Shown here: positions 1-12,745 of the stretch, piece by piece | Position numbering within the stretch: the first letter of the stretch is position 1 | How the letters are laid out: each line of letters starts with the position of its first letter | DNA from: Haemaphysalis longicornis | Lineage: Eukaryota > Arthropoda > Arachnida > Ixodida > Ixodidae | Direction: 5' to 3' | Assembly: GCA_013339765.2 (NCBI GenBank) | Contig: CM023451.1 | Coordinates: forward strand, 148,004,763 to 148,068,762 | Length of the DNA stretch: 64,000 nucleotides | Notes under the pieces: generated by a model | What the model was told of the DNA's origin: nothing | What the model saw: the letters and a program-made list of their open reading frames with translations, nothing else | Database searches by the model: none | Translations under genes and position numbers: made by a program

Positions 1-285
1 GATTGGCGTACAACGGCATCAGTGAGGACACTAAAGCCTCACTTTAATAATATGTGCATGACAATTACGCGGGTGAGTTAGTGACAAATCTTTATTCAGC
101 GAGCACCAGAGAAAGCCCGTTTATGCTATATTCGCGTATCATTAACGTAGCAGATGGAAGAAGAAAACGACGCAAAGGTAAAGTGATCATGACGATGATA
201 GTGATAGAGCACAATACTTTCATCGGTGCTGTGCCCCGGCCCTGCAATGTATGCTCTCGATGTCACTTATAATGATTGTGTGAAG

Positions 286-2340
286 TGAGAGAGAGAGAGA
301 GAAGGCTCTTTATTAGAAAAGAAAGCCGAGATGTTTGCCGGAATTGCGACACCGACATGCTACTCGGCGGGGAAGGGGGGGGGGGAAAGAAAAGGCCCAT
401 AGATTACAGGGCAGAAGAAAGGGGAAGAAAGAAAAGAAATAAAAGAAGACAGAAAATAACAAGAAAAGCACACTCAGTTTGTGAGTAGTAAGATTACAAA
501 GTCTGTCTTCAAACTCTAAATCACTGCAGTGACGCCAATCTCGTCCAGATAGTCGAACAACGCCTCCAGTACTTTGCGTTGAGCTGGTGGAGATGGCCAT
601 GGACCAAGAAGTACTTTCAAGGTCATTGGTCCTGGGCTGAGGCGCTCTAGTTTCTGCGCAAGACTCCATCTTGCGTGTATGTATGCAGAGCATTCCAGCA
701 GCAAATGCTTCACGGTTTCGGTGACCCGCAGTTGTCCAGTAAGGGTTTGTGGTGACACCAAGTCGAAAAAGGTATGCCTTCGTAAGCGCTGCGTTGAGAC
801 GAAGTCGGTGGTATAAGTCTCTAATCGGCGCGGAAGTACCTCTGGCAGCCTCATCCTGAGCTCAGGGTCTATGTAGCTAGGAAGGCATGGTGGTGATTGG
901 AAGGGACCAGAGGCGGTTCCGTTCCATTAAAACAAGCGCCTTCGCCATAGTTGTGGCATCACGCTTAGTGAAAAAAATCTTCCTCACATTGCGCATTTCC
1001 AGCCCCTGCGAGCAGCTTCGTCCACCTTCTCATTTCCTAAAACACCACAGTGACCGGGAAGCCACTGAAACGTTATACGGTGTCCAGCGTCGTTGGCAAG
1101 GTGGTGCAGGTATGTGATGTTGCGAGAGGCATGTTCATGTAGGGTGAAGCAGTCGCTGCGTCGCAGGTTTTGGAGAGCCGCCTTCGAGTCTGTGAAAACA
1201 GTCCATTGCTTTGGCTGCTGGCGTAAAATGTAGCGTATAGCTTCCTTGATGGCGTGAAGCTCGGCGGTCATCGATGATGTCGCACGCTCGAGGCGATAGG
1301 AGAACGTCTGGCCAGTAGAGGGAATAAATATTCCGGAGGAACTGCGCTCAGGTGTGCAGGAGCCATCTGTGAAGATGTGGTTTGCGTCCGAGTACAGCCA
1401 GCTGATATGCGAAGTGTTAATTGTAGAGTACGCTTTGAGGCATGCTCTTTTTGGAGTCGATTCCGGGGATGCTGCATCTGATATGTAGGGGCGAAAGGGT
1501 CCAGGGTGGAAAATTAGACGGCATTGCTTTTGGTGCCTGGGAGGGAACAAAAGATTTAATGTCCTGAGTGTTTGCCTGAAACTCGAATTATCATCTTCAA
1601 CCATGCGTGTTAGTATACGGCTCTTGGCGTGCAGCCGATGTCGCAGATGTATTCGCACAGTCTCCTGGAGTCGAATCACTTCCAGAGGCAGACAGCCAGA
1701 TTCAGCGATCGTACCTAGGCACGACGACCCTTTCGGGAGGCCGAGGCAGATGCGGAGGCAGTTGTTTCTGGCCGCATCTAGCTGCTTTCTGCTTGTGGGC
1801 GGAAGCTTCTGGAGGACAGGGAGGCTGTAACGCAATAGACCGTCGACATAGGCTTTGCAAAACAGTACCATAGAGCGACAGTCACTGCCCCAGCGACTGC
1901 CGGCGAGATACCCCAGGATTTTTGAGATGCGGTGATTTTTGTACGGAGTTTCTTCACTTCAGGACCCCAGGAAAGATTTCGGTCTATTAAAATTCCGAGG
2001 AATCTGTGGGTTCGCACATATTGCAGGGTGCGGCCACCGAGAACCAGTGGATACCCTTTCATGTGCTTGCGAGTGAAAAACAATGGCAAAACTTTTCTCG
2101 GAAGATAGGTGGAGTCCTCTCGGTGAAAGGTACGCAGATATTTTTGCGAGAGCTTTCTGCAGCCTTTGCTGCGTGGTACGACGCGATCGCGACGCACTCC
2201 AGATGCAGATATCGTCCGCATAAAGTGTGACGTGGGCACCAGGGGGGAGTACTCGCTTGACGATACAATTCAGCGGTGTCGTGCCTGCATGCTGCGATGG
2301 ACTCGCGACGACCTGTCGGCGGCATTGTATAAAGTGGCAA
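286..2340 (-). mobile_element. LINE retrotransposon, I/R1-like with RNase H, 5'-truncated
   Basis: Minus-strand remnant of a non-LTR retrotransposon. A reverse-transcriptase palm motif LYADDICIW is readable near 2200-2235, followed by the segment HRFLGILIDRNLSW (about 1990-2025). A 295-residue open frame (1871-984) carries an RNase H domain: TDGS (first Asp), TAELHAI (Glu), TDSKAAL (second Asp) and a GHCGVLGNEKVDEAA block. A third open piece (854-516) is the region after RNase H, with a CSAY...R signature. The coding frame is broken at least twice, so the copy is dead. The 3' end has AATAAA (plus-strand TTTATT at 308-313) and a TC-rich tail at 286-301. RNase H after the RT points to the I superclade; the exact clade is not resolved. 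No 5' half (endonuclease) is seen. Confidence 0.9.
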
Positions 2341-5068
2341 TTCTTGCATCATCGCATTGCCTAAAAAAAAAAAGTAATGCTTTCGCATCACAGCGCATCA
2401 GCAGTCTTTGTTGCCTCTCTTAATTTTACAGCGATGCTGCTTTGCCAATATTTTGTGCGTCTAGCAACTCGTGTCGCTAAAACGCCTCGTAAAATTCTCT
2501 GTAGCTCCCAATCTAATGTAGGTAGCTCTGAAAAAAAAATAGTACAGTGTATTACATACTAACGCCGAGTTTCATTTACGGTTCATAATTAGTTAGTGCA
2601 CAGTGAACTTGTAAACGATACACGATTACCTGTGCTGTAAAGCGGAGGGGGGGTTGGTTACAAAAACGCTGTAACTATGTTTTGTCGAAACTATCCCGTA
2701 AAACATTATATGAGCATTGATTTAGAACTAATTCTAAACTGATTCGCATATTATTATTTTTTTGAAAGAATGCGCTTCCGTGCACTAGCCGGCGAGGGCA
2801 AACAGCTCCATGGGGCCCGGGGCAGCTGGACGGGGGGCCCCACCACTCGGCGCTCCCCTCGTCAGGGGAATGAGCCGGTGCATTGGACACACACCCCCCG
2901 TTGTTTTTGTCGTTTTTTGCTTCGGTGCTTTGAATGTTTTGGTGGTTTTGTGAGGTATATGTGCGGTGAAACAAAGTCTAGACAGATGTGTTGGGTTCTT
3001 AGATGCAGTATTACTACGTAAATTGTCGGACGCTTCAAAAGTTGGGTATCGGCTGCAATGGCATGAGGTTTTTGCAGCACCTGCGCTTGGCTCACCCTTC
3101 TGATACGAAAAAAACTACTATTAGTTTTAAATTTTTTTTAAATGCACAACGGCTACGCAAACTTATTGGATGCTTGTAAGGTTGGGAATGGGCTACATTG
3201 ACACGAGCGCTTTTGCAGCGCTGTGCGCCTGGCTCCGCGCGTCGAGGGGAATAAAAAAAAGCAATATATTATTCTTTCACCACTTTAAATTATCTTCACG
3301 GGTTTCCCATGACTAGGGTTTTCCCACGCCAGCCTTAGCGCTGGGATACCTCGATACGTGTCCCTTTAAAAGAAAGGCCCCTGCATACAGAGGATTACCG
3401 TGTAGCCGTAAAATTTTGCGGTATTTTACACTTTCTGAACCGTGAGTTTTGGCCTTGGGTTTTTGTGAGCGACACTGTGACAGCATGGGAGCCTGAAAGC
3501 CGAAGTGGAAATCCCCCTTTGTGGTGGTCATTTTTTCAAGAGCCAAACTATTCACCAACTCAACAGCCCAAGCTACAAACCCTCCACCATCCCTCCTCCC
3601 CTCCCGTTTTACCACCTGCGTAGAATAAAAGGGTGGCACCGATAGTTTAAAAAAGTGGCAGGTTAACTCAGCCGGTGTTTTTTAAAGCTTAAGTATTCTT
3701 TACCGAGTACCTAAAAAAAACGTGTAATGCCTGGGGAAACACCAAAAAGCGCGATTAGTTGCCTCAAATATGGGTGCATCAGCCCCAGTCCTCCAGCACA
3801 AAAACATTTCCGACACGCTGAAAAAGTTTAGATTTGGAGAGGGGGGATGGGAAATTCAAAATGAACAGAAATCATCTAGCCCTCCGTAAAAAATTATGAT
3901 GGCTGAATGCAAAGCATTCTTCCTGCGAAATCGAATGGGAAATGGTCAAGTCAAAGACGCTGCGATCAAAAACCAAACTGCGTGCTGGTCAAATTCGACG
4001 CTCAACTAGCCAAAGTTTAAATCCAGAAGGCAACCAAGGCAACCCATACGATAGAGCTTTGCGATAAACCCTCATCGTCGTTAGACGAAGGTGTGCATGA
4101 TTTTTCAAGCGTAGGTGGGAGCTTGTAAACCGACCGAGCATTCATTTTTGAAGCTGAGTATAGGTTTCGGGCACCCTCCTGTTTGCGTCCTTCAGCCACG
4201 CAGGAATTGGTTTTTGAAAACCATTTACCAACTAGCCAGAAACCATTGCAATTCTTCTAAAGCAATGCTTCTTCGCGACAAGCAATAACGTTCTACTATC
4301 ATGCGGTATTTATTCTATCAACGATTCCGATTACCGATGACTGTAGTAAGAGCATTTCTGTGAAATTAAACACGTTTCAGCCGTAGGTAATGAAGTTACG
4401 GAAGCGTCGTCCGTCACAATTTCTGTTTTGAGGTAAATCTTAGAAGACACCCCCTAACTTTGTCTTTCGCTTGTGCACGACGTCGACGCCGTTCCGTCAT
4501 CAACTGCGCAAGGCCAGCGCCGCAGCATTCCTAGATCGGTTGCACACACCGGCTTTGTGGGAGCATTTAGCTGCAGTATACTCCTCGATACGCGAAACTG
4601 CAGGCAGGCATGAAAAAATTGCATGAAGCAACGGACTTTCACTTCCAGCTTGACTTCCAGCTTGGCGCATTGAGCGTCGTCTGCTATTTGTAAATACTGA
4701 GTATGGGCGTAAATCACACACATGGCATGCCTCGTAAACGTCACATCCACGCTCAAGATTTACCGATCTGAAAAATGCACGTGGGGTTACGTACGCTTTG
4801 CAAGCCACACCGCAGAAAAACGACAGAAAGCCATGCACAAGTACGCTGCGCTGACCGCCACCGGCATTCCACTGACGAGCGGTTCGCCACGGGCGGCGCT
4901 GTTCGCTGAAGCGACGGTGGTGCCATACAACGGCCGCCCGGTCCCTATGGCAGCGGCCTTGATGCGTTCACACAAACAAAACGCAAACAGTTACAGCAAA
5001 ATTTTCACTATTCAATTTGACCAATCCATTCCTCAGCTGGCTGAGCTCATCGTTCAAGCATCGCGACG
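2341..5068. other. Intergenic, no gene recognised
   Basis: I see no coding exon here. Two diverged copies of a roughly 80-bp segment lie at about 3022-3100 and 3157-3235; both contain a GCTTnnAAnGTTGGG...TTTTGCAGC pattern. Frames at 3313-3639 (minus) and 4722-5102 (plus) are open but have no recognisable domain and are probably repeat-derived. Confidence 0.4.
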
Positions 5069-5196
5069 TACGAATGCCGTCTCGGATTGGACGCCGCTGT
5101 GATTCAAAATGTACGAATGACGACTCGGATTGGACGCCGCTGTGATTCGCGATGCATGAATGCCGCATCAGATTGCACGCTGCTGTCATGCGTTAC
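5069..5196. repeat. Tandem repeat, 43-44 bp unit, about 3 copies
   Basis: Three successive copies of a unit containing CGAATG(C/A)CG...CTCGGATTGGACGCCGCTGT start at 5069, 5112 and 5156. The first two are near identical and the third is diverged. There is no coding signal. Confidence 0.8.
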
Positions 5197-5689
5197 CCGC
5201 TCTGAAACGTGGACGTTATCAGGGGTGGAATTACCAGTTTTGTAGATTTCATGCCCTTTTAAAGTCTCCAAATCAAGCGACCCCTGATTGGCTGACAGCA
5301 GACAATTCGGATGTGACGCTACACAAGCAGGGCGGGGAGCTACTACTACTACTAAGTGGTTCGAGTGAAAAGGAAAAGAGATGCACTGGGGATATTATTG
5401 AGCCCAGCTGGGGGCTCACCTGCATACAACCCAGTGCGGGGGGAGGGGGAGGAGGGGTATGTAAAGATTAGAGGAGAAAGGGAGTGATAGAAGGATAGGT
5501 AGGAGAAAGGGAGAGATAAAAGGATACTTCTGTGTATGTCATTGGTCAGATGCCTTGAGGGAACAACCGCGTCACAATTAAGATAGACGCGAAATATATA
5601 CAAAATGTACATTTTTGAAACTAACGCAACTTAGCATATAATAATTCCTCTACAGAGCAGATTTCCAACATGCCGCGCCACTTCACAAA

Positions 5690-6073
5690 CAAATATTTTT
5701 CGGGCGGTGTTATACACTGCCGGCAAGAAAAAACAACTATAGCCGGCGCGGAAACATCATTTCATTTTAATTTCGTTTAGTCATTCATGCGAGGACTGTC
5801 CACCACCAGAAATCTCTCATCCCAGCAGCAGTGCGGGACTTTCTCTACACCCCTCCCCACGACCGTGAGACGTCTAGGGCGCTAAGCAGAGCCATTGCAA
5901 GATCTCTGCGCCTTTTTCTTTTTGTGGTTGTGCCCCCTCCTCTTTTGGGTGGATGGCTGGCAAGGGCTCTGCGTACGGGTTTTCACCTTTCTGCCACGCC
6001 TATCACGCCAACCAGGACGGTCCCTTTTTCTCCTACTTCTTTACTCCTCTCCACCATCTCCTGTGCAATAAAG

Positions 6074-6111
<38 letters not shown>

Positions 6112-6262
6112 TTTCTTATTTGTTTGTTACATATTCATGTACCGATGCCGAATGTGAACAGCGTGCGAAGAAAGGCCGAAATGAGGAGGCGACAGAGGGG
6201 GAATGCACCGCTCCGAAAACTTCGGGGGGTGTTTTGACACCCCCCTGGTTACGTCCCTGATG
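5690..6262. mobile_element. Possible non-autonomous transposable element (remnant)
   Basis: The right border (6219-6262) reads GGGGGGTGTTTTGACACCCCCC then TGGTTACGTCCCTG. The left part (5691-5720) has AATATTTTTCGGGCGGTGTTATAC, which closely resembles 8287-8314, where it is preceded by CAGTGGTGTAGCCAG. This suggests an element family with CAGTGGCGTAGCCAG-like ends. The boundaries are approximate. Confidence 0.35.
5831..6110 (+). mobile_element. LINE-like 3' end with (ATT)n tail
   Basis: A pyrimidine-rich segment ends in CTGTGCAATAAAG followed by about 12 ATT repeats (6075-6110). An AATAAA signal followed by a short microsatellite is the usual 3' end of several arthropod LINEs. No RT coding remains, so the family is not identified. 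Confidence 0.4.
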
Positions 6263-6319
6263 CGAATACTAAGTATATGAAGTTTGTATTTGATGTGAAC
6301 AAATTTCTACTGGCAAACT

Positions 6320-6413
6320 ACTGGCACTGCTGGCATGGCTCATAAATGTCAACATTGTTTAGCACAACTGGCACTGCTGGCATGGCTCATAAATGTCAAC
6401 ATTGTTTAGCACA
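6320..6413. repeat. Tandem duplication, 47-bp unit x2
   Basis: The unit beginning ACTGGCACTGCTGGCATGGC occurs at 6320-6366 and again, identical, at 6367-6413. The identity implies recent duplication or gene conversion. Confidence 0.9.
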
Positions 6414-7167
6414 AAGGGTATTTATTCGATGCACAATTGTATACGCATACAATTGTGCCTCGAAGTACTTCTGGGTGTCTTTGCAAAGACAGCAACACTG
6501 TTTTAATTTAATGACGCCGGAAAAACTAAACAGGATATACAAAAAAGAGATGTGATGCCCAAGAGTCGAGATATATGTAAGAAACACAAAGAAAAAGACT
6601 CAAATGACTGGAGTGGCACCAAAAAGAAAAGAAAAAGATGCTGGTACATGCTGTAGGCTCGAGCAATGCCATAAGCGTTTGAGGAGGGGGGCAGTGCAAG
6701 TGCCCCCCCCTTGGTATTTCGGATCTTTATTTTTCCATGCACCACTAAAACGTTGCTCAATTTGTCAAGATCCTGGAATCAATAATTGAGGACCAGAATT
6801 ACGCGCGCGTGGAAGCTTTCACTGTTATAGGAAATCAGTGGTTGCCCATCCTTAAAGTACACCTCCCCAGGGACCTTTCTAGACTCGTGCCTCTCCTCCC
6901 TCCCACCCTGGAAATAGTTCTGCAGTGCGGATGCCCATGAATACCAATAAATGCGTTTGCATATGGCTTGAGGCATGCAGATCCGGACAACTACACCAGA
7001 TTGGAGCCCACACACACACACACACAACACACACAAATTTCCCCGCATTTCCCCGAGGGGAAGAATGTGAAAGTGCGAATGCACGAGTTGAATTTGCGCG
7101 GTTCGTAAGTTCGCGAAAGAGAGATCACACACACACACACACAAAGAAAGAAAGATGCATTTATTCA
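6414..7167. other. Intergenic, simple repeats only
   Basis: No gene is seen. A (CA)n tract lies at 7008-7035 and another at 7127-7141. Confidence 0.5.
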
Positions 7168-7437
7168 CAGACAGCTATTTGTGTTGTCGTTGTACTTGAT
7201 TGCTAGAGCGGATCTCAGCTTTGAAATTTCGTGTCAGTACTCCTTTAAGCGGGTGCATTAGCCCTTCTCACGCCCGATTCCTGGCCAATCCCCCACATGG
7301 GTATGTACCATGCACAGACACCTATTTTGTTGTCGTTGTACTTGATTGCTAGAGCGGATCTCAGCTTTGAATTTCGTGTCAGTATCCCTTCTCACGCCCG
7401 ATTCCTGGCCAATCCCCCGTGGGTATGTGCCATGTCA
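7168..7437. repeat. Direct duplication of a roughly 145-bp segment
   Basis: Unit 1 (7168-7314) and unit 2 (7315-7437) share CAGACA(G/C)CTATTT, then GTTGTCGTTGTACTTGATTG and CGCCCGATTCCTGGCCAATC. Unit 2 lacks about 22 bp that unit 1 has after GTCAGTA. That piece contains the CTCCTTTAA end of the MITE described at 7224-7248. Confidence 0.85.
7224..7248. mobile_element. Orphan terminal repeat of the 18814-19374 MITE family
   Basis: AAATTTCGTGTCAGTACTCC followed by TTTAA matches exactly the right terminal repeat of the complete element at 18814-19374, including the TTAA end. The rest of the element is absent. Confidence 0.75.
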
Positions 7438-10400
7438 GGGCCAGGCAGCGCGCGCCCATCTCCCCCGTTGCCAAGGAAACAGGAGCGCGCGCACCCGCAG
7501 CTGTTGCTATGTGGACGGACGGCGGTCGCCGAAATTCAGGGTCCTATAAAGTGCACACACTTAAAAGGTAGACATCCCTGTTCTGCTTGCATGAGCGGCA
7601 CTATACTGACGTAGCCCTGACTCTGCGCCTCATCCAGTGCTGCTAGTGAATGTGGCACACCACTTGGTAGCTTGGGTAGCCATGCTCACAGCTTTGTCTA
7701 ACTGTACCCTACTTGCCCATGAGCCCTCGTGCCCTTGTAGCAAGAACGCCTCGACGAGAGTTGAAGCTTGTAAGAATAAACTTGCTCGTTTCGCCAAACC
7801 AGACCAATGACCACTCCTCAAAAGTGCCTTCAATTACACACCTCGCATCCCCCGAGCATGCCTAAGATGGATTTCTGATTTCTTTAGTAAGTTTACTGGT
7901 AGTGTTGGTATAGCACAAGAACAAAGTAAAAATAAAATAACAAAACAGTGTGTTACTCAAGATGTGATTGGAGTACTTGCCATTTGTTCCTTTCGAAGCC
8001 TTACTTGATGGCACTAAAGGATTGAAATTGAGACACCCCTTCGATTTAGGCTGCTGCTCCTAAGACAAAGGCAGACACAGCACTTGGAGCATTATAAACA
8101 ACTCCTCTAATCTGTGTCAAGCCGCTGCAGTCTGTTCAATACTGTGCACTTCAACCCATTTCTACAGTTTCTCTCCAAGGCCTCGTCTCAAGTGAAACTT
8201 GTATGCTTGTAATGCACTACATGTACACTTCAGTTAACGTGCCATGTTTAGCTTAGCAAAGGTGGTGATCAGTGGTGTAGCCAGAAATATTTTTCTGGGG
8301 GGTGTTATACGCCACCGGTAAAATAAAATTAAATTATGGATGCGGCAGCTCATCAAAATTTTGCGAGTTCCTTTACAATGATGGGGTAGGAGGGTATGCA
8401 GCGCTCAAAACACTCCAGGAAGTGTTCATGCATAACCAGAACAACTCATTCTGATGCAAAACTTACCTTAACATTGCTGTGGCTACAAATCGCTTCGCGG
8501 CAGGCTCCAATTTGTTGCTTTTTGTTAGCCAAAAGCGAATTACCAAATCTAGAACAAGCTTTGAGCCAAGAAACTAACTTCAAAAATCGTATCTAAAGTT
8601 GATTAATTGAGGTGATGCAAAGTTAAATTAAGCACTGGGTAAAAAAAAACACACTGGACATCTTGTAGGTTTTTTTTTTTGCTACAGTCAATAAAACAGT
8701 TTTCTTTTAAGCTAAGTCACAACGTGGGTCAATATTTATAAATTTATCTGCAAGTCTCGAAACCTGGATTCCTTACTTCAATGCACCTGACAACGCCCTC
8801 ACATGCTCGGAACTCATGCTAATGAAAGTGCTTTTTAAGATGCACATTCATGGGGGAAGACTTGTCCAATCCTACAAGGGCTGCAACAGGCAATCATGCT
8901 CGAATAGAGTGCTGCCTCACATTGGCTCATTTGCATGCTCATTTTTCCTAAAGCACTATGCACAAAGAATCAAGCAAAAGCATGGCTGTACACTGAAAAA
9001 AAGAGAAAAAAATGTTTATTTGCTGTAATACAGCTTTAATTAAATGTCAACAGTTCAAAATGTTCAAGTGTGCTGTACAAATGATACTGTAAGCAGCCCT
9101 CTGTGTAAAATGCAAGATGTAAATATGCCATTCGCATAACAAAGATTTCATAGAGATAGGCAGCACTAACATACACACAGAACACTTGAAAACCACTCGC
9201 CCGACCGTTGTGTTCATGGACGGACTCTGGTATGGACGGAGATCGGAGCAGAAGAAATGACTGCACAGCACTTGGTGACCGAGTTTTGTTCTGTATCTTT
9301 ACACATGACTGTGATGTGGACCATTGCTTAGCTCAGTAAAAAAACAAAAACATTGGCAAAACACATGGCAGTGTGAGAAACGGAATGCACACAGATAAAG
9401 GAAGTGGCTATTCTGTGGAGTTGTAGGTCACCGGTTTTATGACAAGCATCTACAGCATGCATCATAAGAACAGCACACTGCCAAGTACGCCCCATATGAT
9501 GCATCAAATATCATTCAATATTAAAAAAAAAAACACTATGTTACTAGCACAGTGCAACCAACAAAAATAAATAAAATAAAAATCAGTATATGAGCTTCAC
9601 ATGTGTAAAAAAAAGCACCACAAAATTGTGACAGGTGGCTTGTATTCAAATGGAGTACGTTCCAAAAATGCTCTGCACCTCGGTTTTCGTAGGCATGTAA
9701 AACCGTTCGCTATAATTTCAACTGGACATCAGCATTTCATTATTAAGAATGAAAAGACAAAGCAATAAACAATATCAATTCTCAAACAGCAATTAAGCAT
9801 GTGGAAAGAGAATGACTGAAAATGCACAAAATGCACACAACATACTTCCAGTTGAGAGTGCATTAAAAGGCGCATTAAAAGGCTTACTACACCCAGCTCA
9901 AGGAAAGCTCACAAGTGCCATAATTAATTCATTACTTCGAGTTCTAAATCGTACTGTAGGCAGTCTCTGGAGTACCATGGGTTGCTATACAACCGATAAA
10001 ATTCTACAGATAGTACAACTTAGGCTGTAAAAATGTTTTTAAGCGTCTCGGACGAAATTTATTGTTTATCTAGCAATCCAGCATCACCACTGTTCCAGAG
10101 AACATTAAGTGAGGCCATCTTTCAAAACGTGGCGCAGAAAAGTACAACATTGGTCTCTCATCTGTTATCTTTTTGCGAATTTGCCCGACCACTTTCAGTA
10201 GTCTTTAAACACTGTTTAACTGAGAGCAGCATCATTTGAACGCCACAATTTTAAGGATAAACAAGAAAGTACATTGAGATCAGAAGCAGTGAAAACATGG
10301 CACTAAATGTGCAAAATCATGAAAGGTAAGAAATTAAAAAAGCTGCCAGGTCAAGTATGGAATGATGATTCTCATTTCAGCAACAACAGAAAGCATGCAA

Positions 10401-12660
10401 CGTAGCGTTAAACTCGCCGTTGGAGAGAGAAATGTCCTGCTATGTACTGGCAGTTGCCACTATAAATTCCACAGCCTTTACACTTTTACACCAGAGCGAA
10501 TAACAGCTCAAAGAGTAAAAACACTGAAAACCAATTTTAATGGTGGGTGACATATAGACTCATCCGACCAACAGTGTTCTACCAAATTGCTTTTCCACGT
10601 TTGGTCGCCGACTGTTATCAAAACAGCGGTTTAGTTAGCATGTGTTATGAGAAAATTACTACTTTTCAGCATTCCAGAACGCTGACTATTTTAAACTAAA
10701 CTATGCTTTCTTTTTACCTTGAAAAAATGTTTTTGCTTTGAATATTTATGAGCTATCTTCAATAAACTTCTCAATTCTTAGTAAGCCTTCGTTGCGTGTC
10801 TTTCTCCATCTTTGTTCGCGCTAGTCAGATAACGAAGCCGTGTCAACCAGCCAGCTTCCAGTGTTGCTGCAAAGAATTCAACTTGGTTGCAAAGGCTTCC
10901 CTTACTTATTTACACTCGACCTGTCATTCCTAGCACGTGGTGTGTGGACAGATGCACTATCTTTCAAGTTTGTTCAAACTAGCAAGTTTGTGCTCTCTCG
11001 ACACTTTCATTTACAGTTTGTAAAAAGCTATGCCCACTACTTTTCCCAAGTCAAGCCGCCCGTCCCAGGCAATATAAAAAAACCTTTTAAATAGCGCAGA
11101 AACCTTGACCTAGATTGTGGAAACTCCTGAAATGTAATTGCACACAATGACATATATGTACACTAGATGAAAATTGAAACTGCTCAAGATATGAAAACGG
11201 TCGGCCACACGAAAAATGTCACAGATGGTATGTAGACTGCTGTGGGCCTTTCTGGTGTGATGTGGTGCGAAGACAGAGTGTGACGATAAACATGAATTTT
11301 GTTGTAAACGGCTGAAAATTGCACTGCAAGCATTATTTTACACATTGAAAAACCTTGCAGAGAGAAAACCAGCTCTCTCTTCTTCGGCATTCCTTCACTG
11401 GTCACCTGACTATTTGGTATGAATGAGAACAAGTCACGGAATGGTGCCTATCTTGCATACTGAGCATTCAGCTCAAATCTAGCATCAAAAGACGCTGTGC
11501 AGATTGTTTGTGAAATCTTCAGGTAATGATGGCATACAGGGTGTTGCATTACTATTACAAACACTAACAAACATTGATTGTGCCCAAACCACTCACTTGT
11601 TCCCGCCTGAAGGCTGCACAAAGCTGGCACTGTGTTTGAAACCACAATGGGCAGCTACACTTGCCTGAATGTTTCAAACAGAAGCGGAGAAAAAGCAGTG
11701 GCATTACCTATCACGCCAAAACAAAATGCTTCACTAGCTTGTTCTATGCTTGTGGACTAACACCAAGCATTCTGTTTTTGTGCTAATCGTGGGTGCCACT
11801 GTTCGAACAGATGGTAGAAAGGTCACTTTGACTGCTTCTCCTTACTCATTTCAAAACAACATTGTAAGCAAAGTCGTCGATCTCGGTCTTAAAATAGGCT
11901 GTAAAATGTGACCTTTGTGCAAAATTCAAATGCGAATCGCTGAGCGGTTTGGATGGGACTGAGTTTCAAAACTGAGTTTGGATGGGACTGAGTTTCAAAA
12001 TTGCGGTAACAACTCAACACTCCGCATAAAACTGTAACAGATTTGTCGATTAAAGAAAAAAAAAGGGACTGCACCTATTTTGATCGCCTATTTCATTCTG
12101 ACAGCCTTTTCACCACAAAAGGCAGTGATATCCACACTTTCTATTGGAGGCAGTTATCAGACGTATCGTGGTTGGTGGAATTAACTGCAGTCACAGGTAC
12201 AGCTGCAATACACAGACGTCCCATATTCGGACAGGTGATACCAACCTTACACGCACATCAGCTTCTCAGAAACTGGGCACAAAGCTAGAAAATCCCAACC
12301 TGTAGAACCGGCGTGAGCGAAGGAACGCACTGGGCTTGACTACTGTTGCAGGCAACACTATCTCACTGTCCACTGTGCTCGCAGAAATCGTGCGGCCTTC
12401 ATGGCCTGACACAACGCTGCCCTCGGGTGGGGGGAGACAGTGTTGCAGCCCACTTCAGGGATTCCTCCTGACTCCCGCTCTCGACTGGCTCGGTAGCTTC
12501 ACCTGGCTGTGTGTTCGGATGAAAGGGGCAGTCAGCCTCAATACTCGACGAAGGAACCACCCACAAGAAAGCACAGGTGCCCCACTGAGGGGCCTAGTCT
12601 GCCAGCGTGTACAACGCCCAAACACCGGGGCATACTACCCTATGCGAGATGGGACAGCAG
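7438..12660 (-). other. Gli 3' flank, probable long 3' UTR in its right part
   Basis: No open frame of interest and few repeats. It lies downstream of the Gli stop codon, so the part next to 12660 must be 3' UTR. Minus-strand AATAAA signals are at 10058-10063 and 9015-9020 (plus-strand TTTATT); which one is used, if either, cannot be told. A TE border (CAGTGGTGTAGCCAG) is at 8271-8285. A 28-bp direct duplication (GGATGGGACTGAGTTTCAAAA-type) is near 11950-12000. Confidence 0.3.
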
Positions 12661-12745
12661 TCACACACTGGTGTTCTTGAGCGACCTTAGCTCTCCTTGA
12701 TCCTCCGACGACGCATATTTGTTTTTGTACTCCATTCTTCGTATG
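12661..12745 (-). CDS. Gli: Gli exon 12 (last coding exon, PDZ ligand)
   Basis: Acceptor CCTTTTGCAG at the minus-strand start. One base completes a split Ser codon, followed by IRRMEYKNKYASSEDQGELR and SLKNTSV, then TGA at 12663-12661. Length 85 = 1 + 84, which fits phase 2 from exon 11. The terminal N-T-S-V fits the class I PDZ pattern S/T-x-V. Confidence 0.8.

Noticed and set aside
4722..5102. 126-residue plus-strand open frame
   Set aside because: Overlaps a tandem repeat and has a competing minus-strand frame of equal quality; no domain recognised.
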